Assembly: GCA_900313185.1 (NCBI GenBank)
Contig: OMQI01000032.1
Coordinates: 1-7,827 of the forward strand
Source of the DNA: an uncultured Rhodospirillaceae bacterium
GTDB lineage: Bacteria > Pseudomonadota > Alphaproteobacteria > RF32 > CAG-239
Direction of reading: 5' to 3'
Length of the DNA: 7,827 nucleotides
Shown here: piece by piece, positions 6,529 to 7,827 of the stretch
How the letters are laid out: each line of letters opens with the position of its first letter
How positions within the stretch are numbered: position 1 is the stretch's first letter
Made by a program: the position numbers and the translations under genes
The notes under the pieces: model-generated
Told to the model about the DNA's origin: nothing
Seen by the model: the letters and a program-made list of their open reading frames with translations, nothing else
Databases searched by the model: none

Positions 6529-6653
6529 CAGTTAATACCTATCCTACAACATTGAAACTATATATAACAGATTAAAAAAATATTGCAAACATAAATTACA
6601 CTAATAAGCAAGAAAACCGCCGACAAATCAACAATAAAAAGTTTCCATCTCTT
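6529..6653. other. 125-base intergenic gap before the glycosyltransferase fusion
   Basis: This is the only sizeable non-coding gap in the visible block. It is strongly A/T-rich. It carries a candidate minus-strand promoter, described separately, and no open frame worth calling. I see no GC-rich stem followed by a T-run, so no intrinsic terminator for the upstream gene is evident and read-through from it remains possible. Confidence 0.6.
6561..6589 (-). promoter_or_regulatory. Candidate sigma70-type promoter for the gene run starting at 6528
   Basis: On the minus strand TTTGCA (6589-6584) as -35 is followed after 17 bases by TATATA (6566-6561) as -10. The alternative TTGCAA (6588-6583) gives 16 or 18 bases to the overlapping TATATA boxes. 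Transcription would begin near 6553, leaving a leader of about 25 bases. The -35 matches only four of six consensus bases, and AT-rich DNA yields such matches by chance. Confidence 0.4.
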
Positions 6654-7827
6654 TCAGTTATTCTTAATAAAATCTTGCGGAAAAGATTCATTAAGTATCT
6701 TAGGAATATATCTTTCCACATTTTCGAAAATTACTATATCGTAATCTTCCTTAATCATTTTTAAATCGGTTTCAGTTATTGAACTCTCATTTCCAACCGT
6801 ATAAATTTTATGGAAATTATCACTGAGATAATATAATAAAGCACCCCCGAAAGAATCTCTTATCATAAATAAATTCTTTTTTCCTTCGGAATTATAACAT
6901 TCGTTATTCATAGTATTAATGTTGTAAGATTTACAAAAATATCTGTCATTAATTTTCAATTTATAATACAAATTATTATCTTGTATTGAATAGTTTTCTA
7001 CCAACCTATCTAAATCCCCCACTCCAAAATACCCTAAAGATGTAAGTTTACGAGAATTATAGGAAATTAAATCAAATTCATATTGTTTTTCCGGCATTTT
7101 CATCAACTTCATCAAAGTTTTATACCCATAATAAGCCCCCAATTCACTCCAATGTGAATCATGCTTGTAATAAAGCACCCCCTTATTTTTATTTTCCCTC
7201 AATACATCATACAAATAAATAACTTTAATATCCGAGTTCTTCTTTATATAATCGGTAAATTGTTTACCTATACCGTAATCATTTGAACGTTGTTTACGTA
7301 TTAAACGATAATATTCGCCATATATTTTATTTTTGTCCGGTGCAATGACATAGTAAAACTCTTTTCCGTTTTCTTTGCACCATTCATCTATAGTTTTCAG
7401 ATACTTTAATCCGTTTTCCATATTTTTTTCTGACAAATCAACATTATTAGCATAATTATTCATGCTGTTATCAAACTTAAAAAACAACCAGCCGTCTTTA
7501 CCGACTAAAACGTTGTTATTCCCCATATTTGGTGCAATCATATATCTTATATTTTGATATATATTCATCATCATATCTCTGCCGAAAAAATGGTCACTAA
7601 ACCACTCATTGAATTGTTCGCCATAACTATTTTTATTTTCGTTATAAATCGAAAATTGCGGTTTTGTAGCAAAAACACGAAACTCTTTTTCAGATGTTCT
7701 GGCATCAGTTATATGGCTCATCGGCAAAAATAACAACGCAAAAAACACCGCCATCAATATTACATCTATCTTGGAATATCGTTCATCTACCAGATATTTC
7801 GTTAACTTGAATATCAATAATGACGCT
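6654..7827 (-). CDS. C-terminal part of a second SGNH/AlgX-like membrane-anchored acyltransferase (start outside window)
   Basis: The frame is open from the window edge to a TGA at 6656-6654, about 390 codons. It resembles residues 174-563 of the gene at 601-2292 throughout. Positions here count from 7817. Residues 18-33 are a membrane segment (IDVILMAVFFALLFLP, against IDMVFLAVFFAMLFLP in the paralogue). The SGNH domain follows with NEWFSDHFFGR (70-80), VGKDGWLFF (105-113), FYYVIAPDK (154-162), DSHW with Asp220 and His222, RDSF with Ser322, and ENVERYIPKI (365-374). The triad expected for AlgJ/AlgX-type acyl transfer is therefore intact. A TTG at 7817 is a possible start but an unlikely one: Ala-Ser-Leu precede it in frame, and the paralogue has a further 170 or so residues there, with a membrane segment and an extracytoplasmic domain. 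By homology those residues should lie beyond the edge. The catalytic domain is predicted to be periplasmic; its substrate is unknown. Confidence 0.86.
   Translation of the reverse strand, partial: ASLLIFKLTKYLVDERYSKIDVILMAVFFALLFLPMSHITDARTSEKEFRVFATKPQFSIYNENKNSYGEQFNEWFSDHFFGRDMMMNIYQNIRYMIAPNMGNNNVLVGKDGWLFFKFDNSMNNYANNVDLSEKNMENGLKYLKTIDEWCKENGKEFYYVIAPDKNKIYGEYYRLIRKQRSNDYGIGKQFTDYIKKNSDIKVIYLYDVLRENKNKGVLYYKHDSHWSELGAYYGYKTLMKLMKMPEKQYEFDLISYNSRKLTSLGYFGVGDLDRLVENYSIQDNNLYYKLKINDRYFCKSYNINTMNNECYNSEGKKNLFMIRDSFGGALLYYLSDNFHKIYTVGNESSITETDLKMIKEDYDIVIFENVERYIPKILNESFPQDFIKNN

Noticed and set aside
6590..6653. Intrinsic terminator after the SGNH gene ending at 6654
   Set aside because: Short T-runs are present on the minus strand, but no stable stem precedes any of them.
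7815..7817. TTG as a true start of the SGNH gene at 6654-7827
   Set aside because: The frame continues to the window edge, and the paralogue has a further 170 or so residues, including a membrane segment and domain, before this point. No ribosome site is visible.
1..7827. tRNA, rRNA, insertion sequence or toxin-antitoxin genes
   Set aside because: Nearly all of the window is covered by the described genes, and no transposase motifs, terminal inverted repeats or structural RNA signatures were seen.

Overview
The window is AT-rich (about one third G+C, judged by eye) and reads as one block of surface-polysaccharide genes, all on the minus strand, so transcription runs from high to low coordinates. 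The genes use ordinary ATG starts, good Shine-Dalgarno sites and TAA, TAG and TGA stops. Membrane-anchored AlgJ/AlgX-like SGNH enzymes, an RgpF-type glycosyltransferase and short repeats of the form HYl.yGWkeGrNPs.~Fd..~Yl..~PDv point to a Gram-negative bacterium. A low-GC, host-associated alphaproteobacterium is a tentative guess, because that repeat is familiar from alphaproteobacterial glycosyltransferases. The sequence alone does not settle the taxonomy.

Layout in the direction of transcription: (1) 7827-6654, 3' part of a membrane-anchored SGNH/AlgX-like acyltransferase whose start lies outside the window; (2) a 125-base gap with a candidate promoter; (3) 6528-4147, a 793-residue fusion of six short repeats, an RgpF-like glycosyltransferase and a complete kinase-like domain; (4) 4160-3609, a CatB/XAT-type hexapeptide acetyltransferase, overlapping gene 3 by 14 bases; (5) 3609-2296, a second kinase-like protein ending in the same repeat module, overlapping gene 4 by 1 base; (6) 2292-601, a complete 563-residue SGNH/AlgX-like acyltransferase, 3 bases after gene 5; (7) after a 49-base gap with a small hairpin, 551-1, the N-terminal part of a protein homologous to the start of gene 6, cut by the window edge.

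How they may work together (inference): the RgpF-like enzyme adds sugars in the cytoplasm, and two kinase-like domains, both attached to the same repeat, may phosphorylate the glycan or its lipid-linked intermediate. The XAT enzyme would O-acetylate from acetyl-CoA in the cytoplasm. The SGNH proteins, with catalytic domains predicted outside the inner membrane, would O-acylate the polymer after export. No MBOAT acyl-transporting partner is visible, so it must lie elsewhere if these enzymes follow the alginate model.

The most unusual items are the repeat-glycosyltransferase-kinase fusion, the sharing of its repeat module with a second kinase-like protein two genes downstream, and the three related SGNH-type proteins with an extra extracytoplasmic N-terminal domain.
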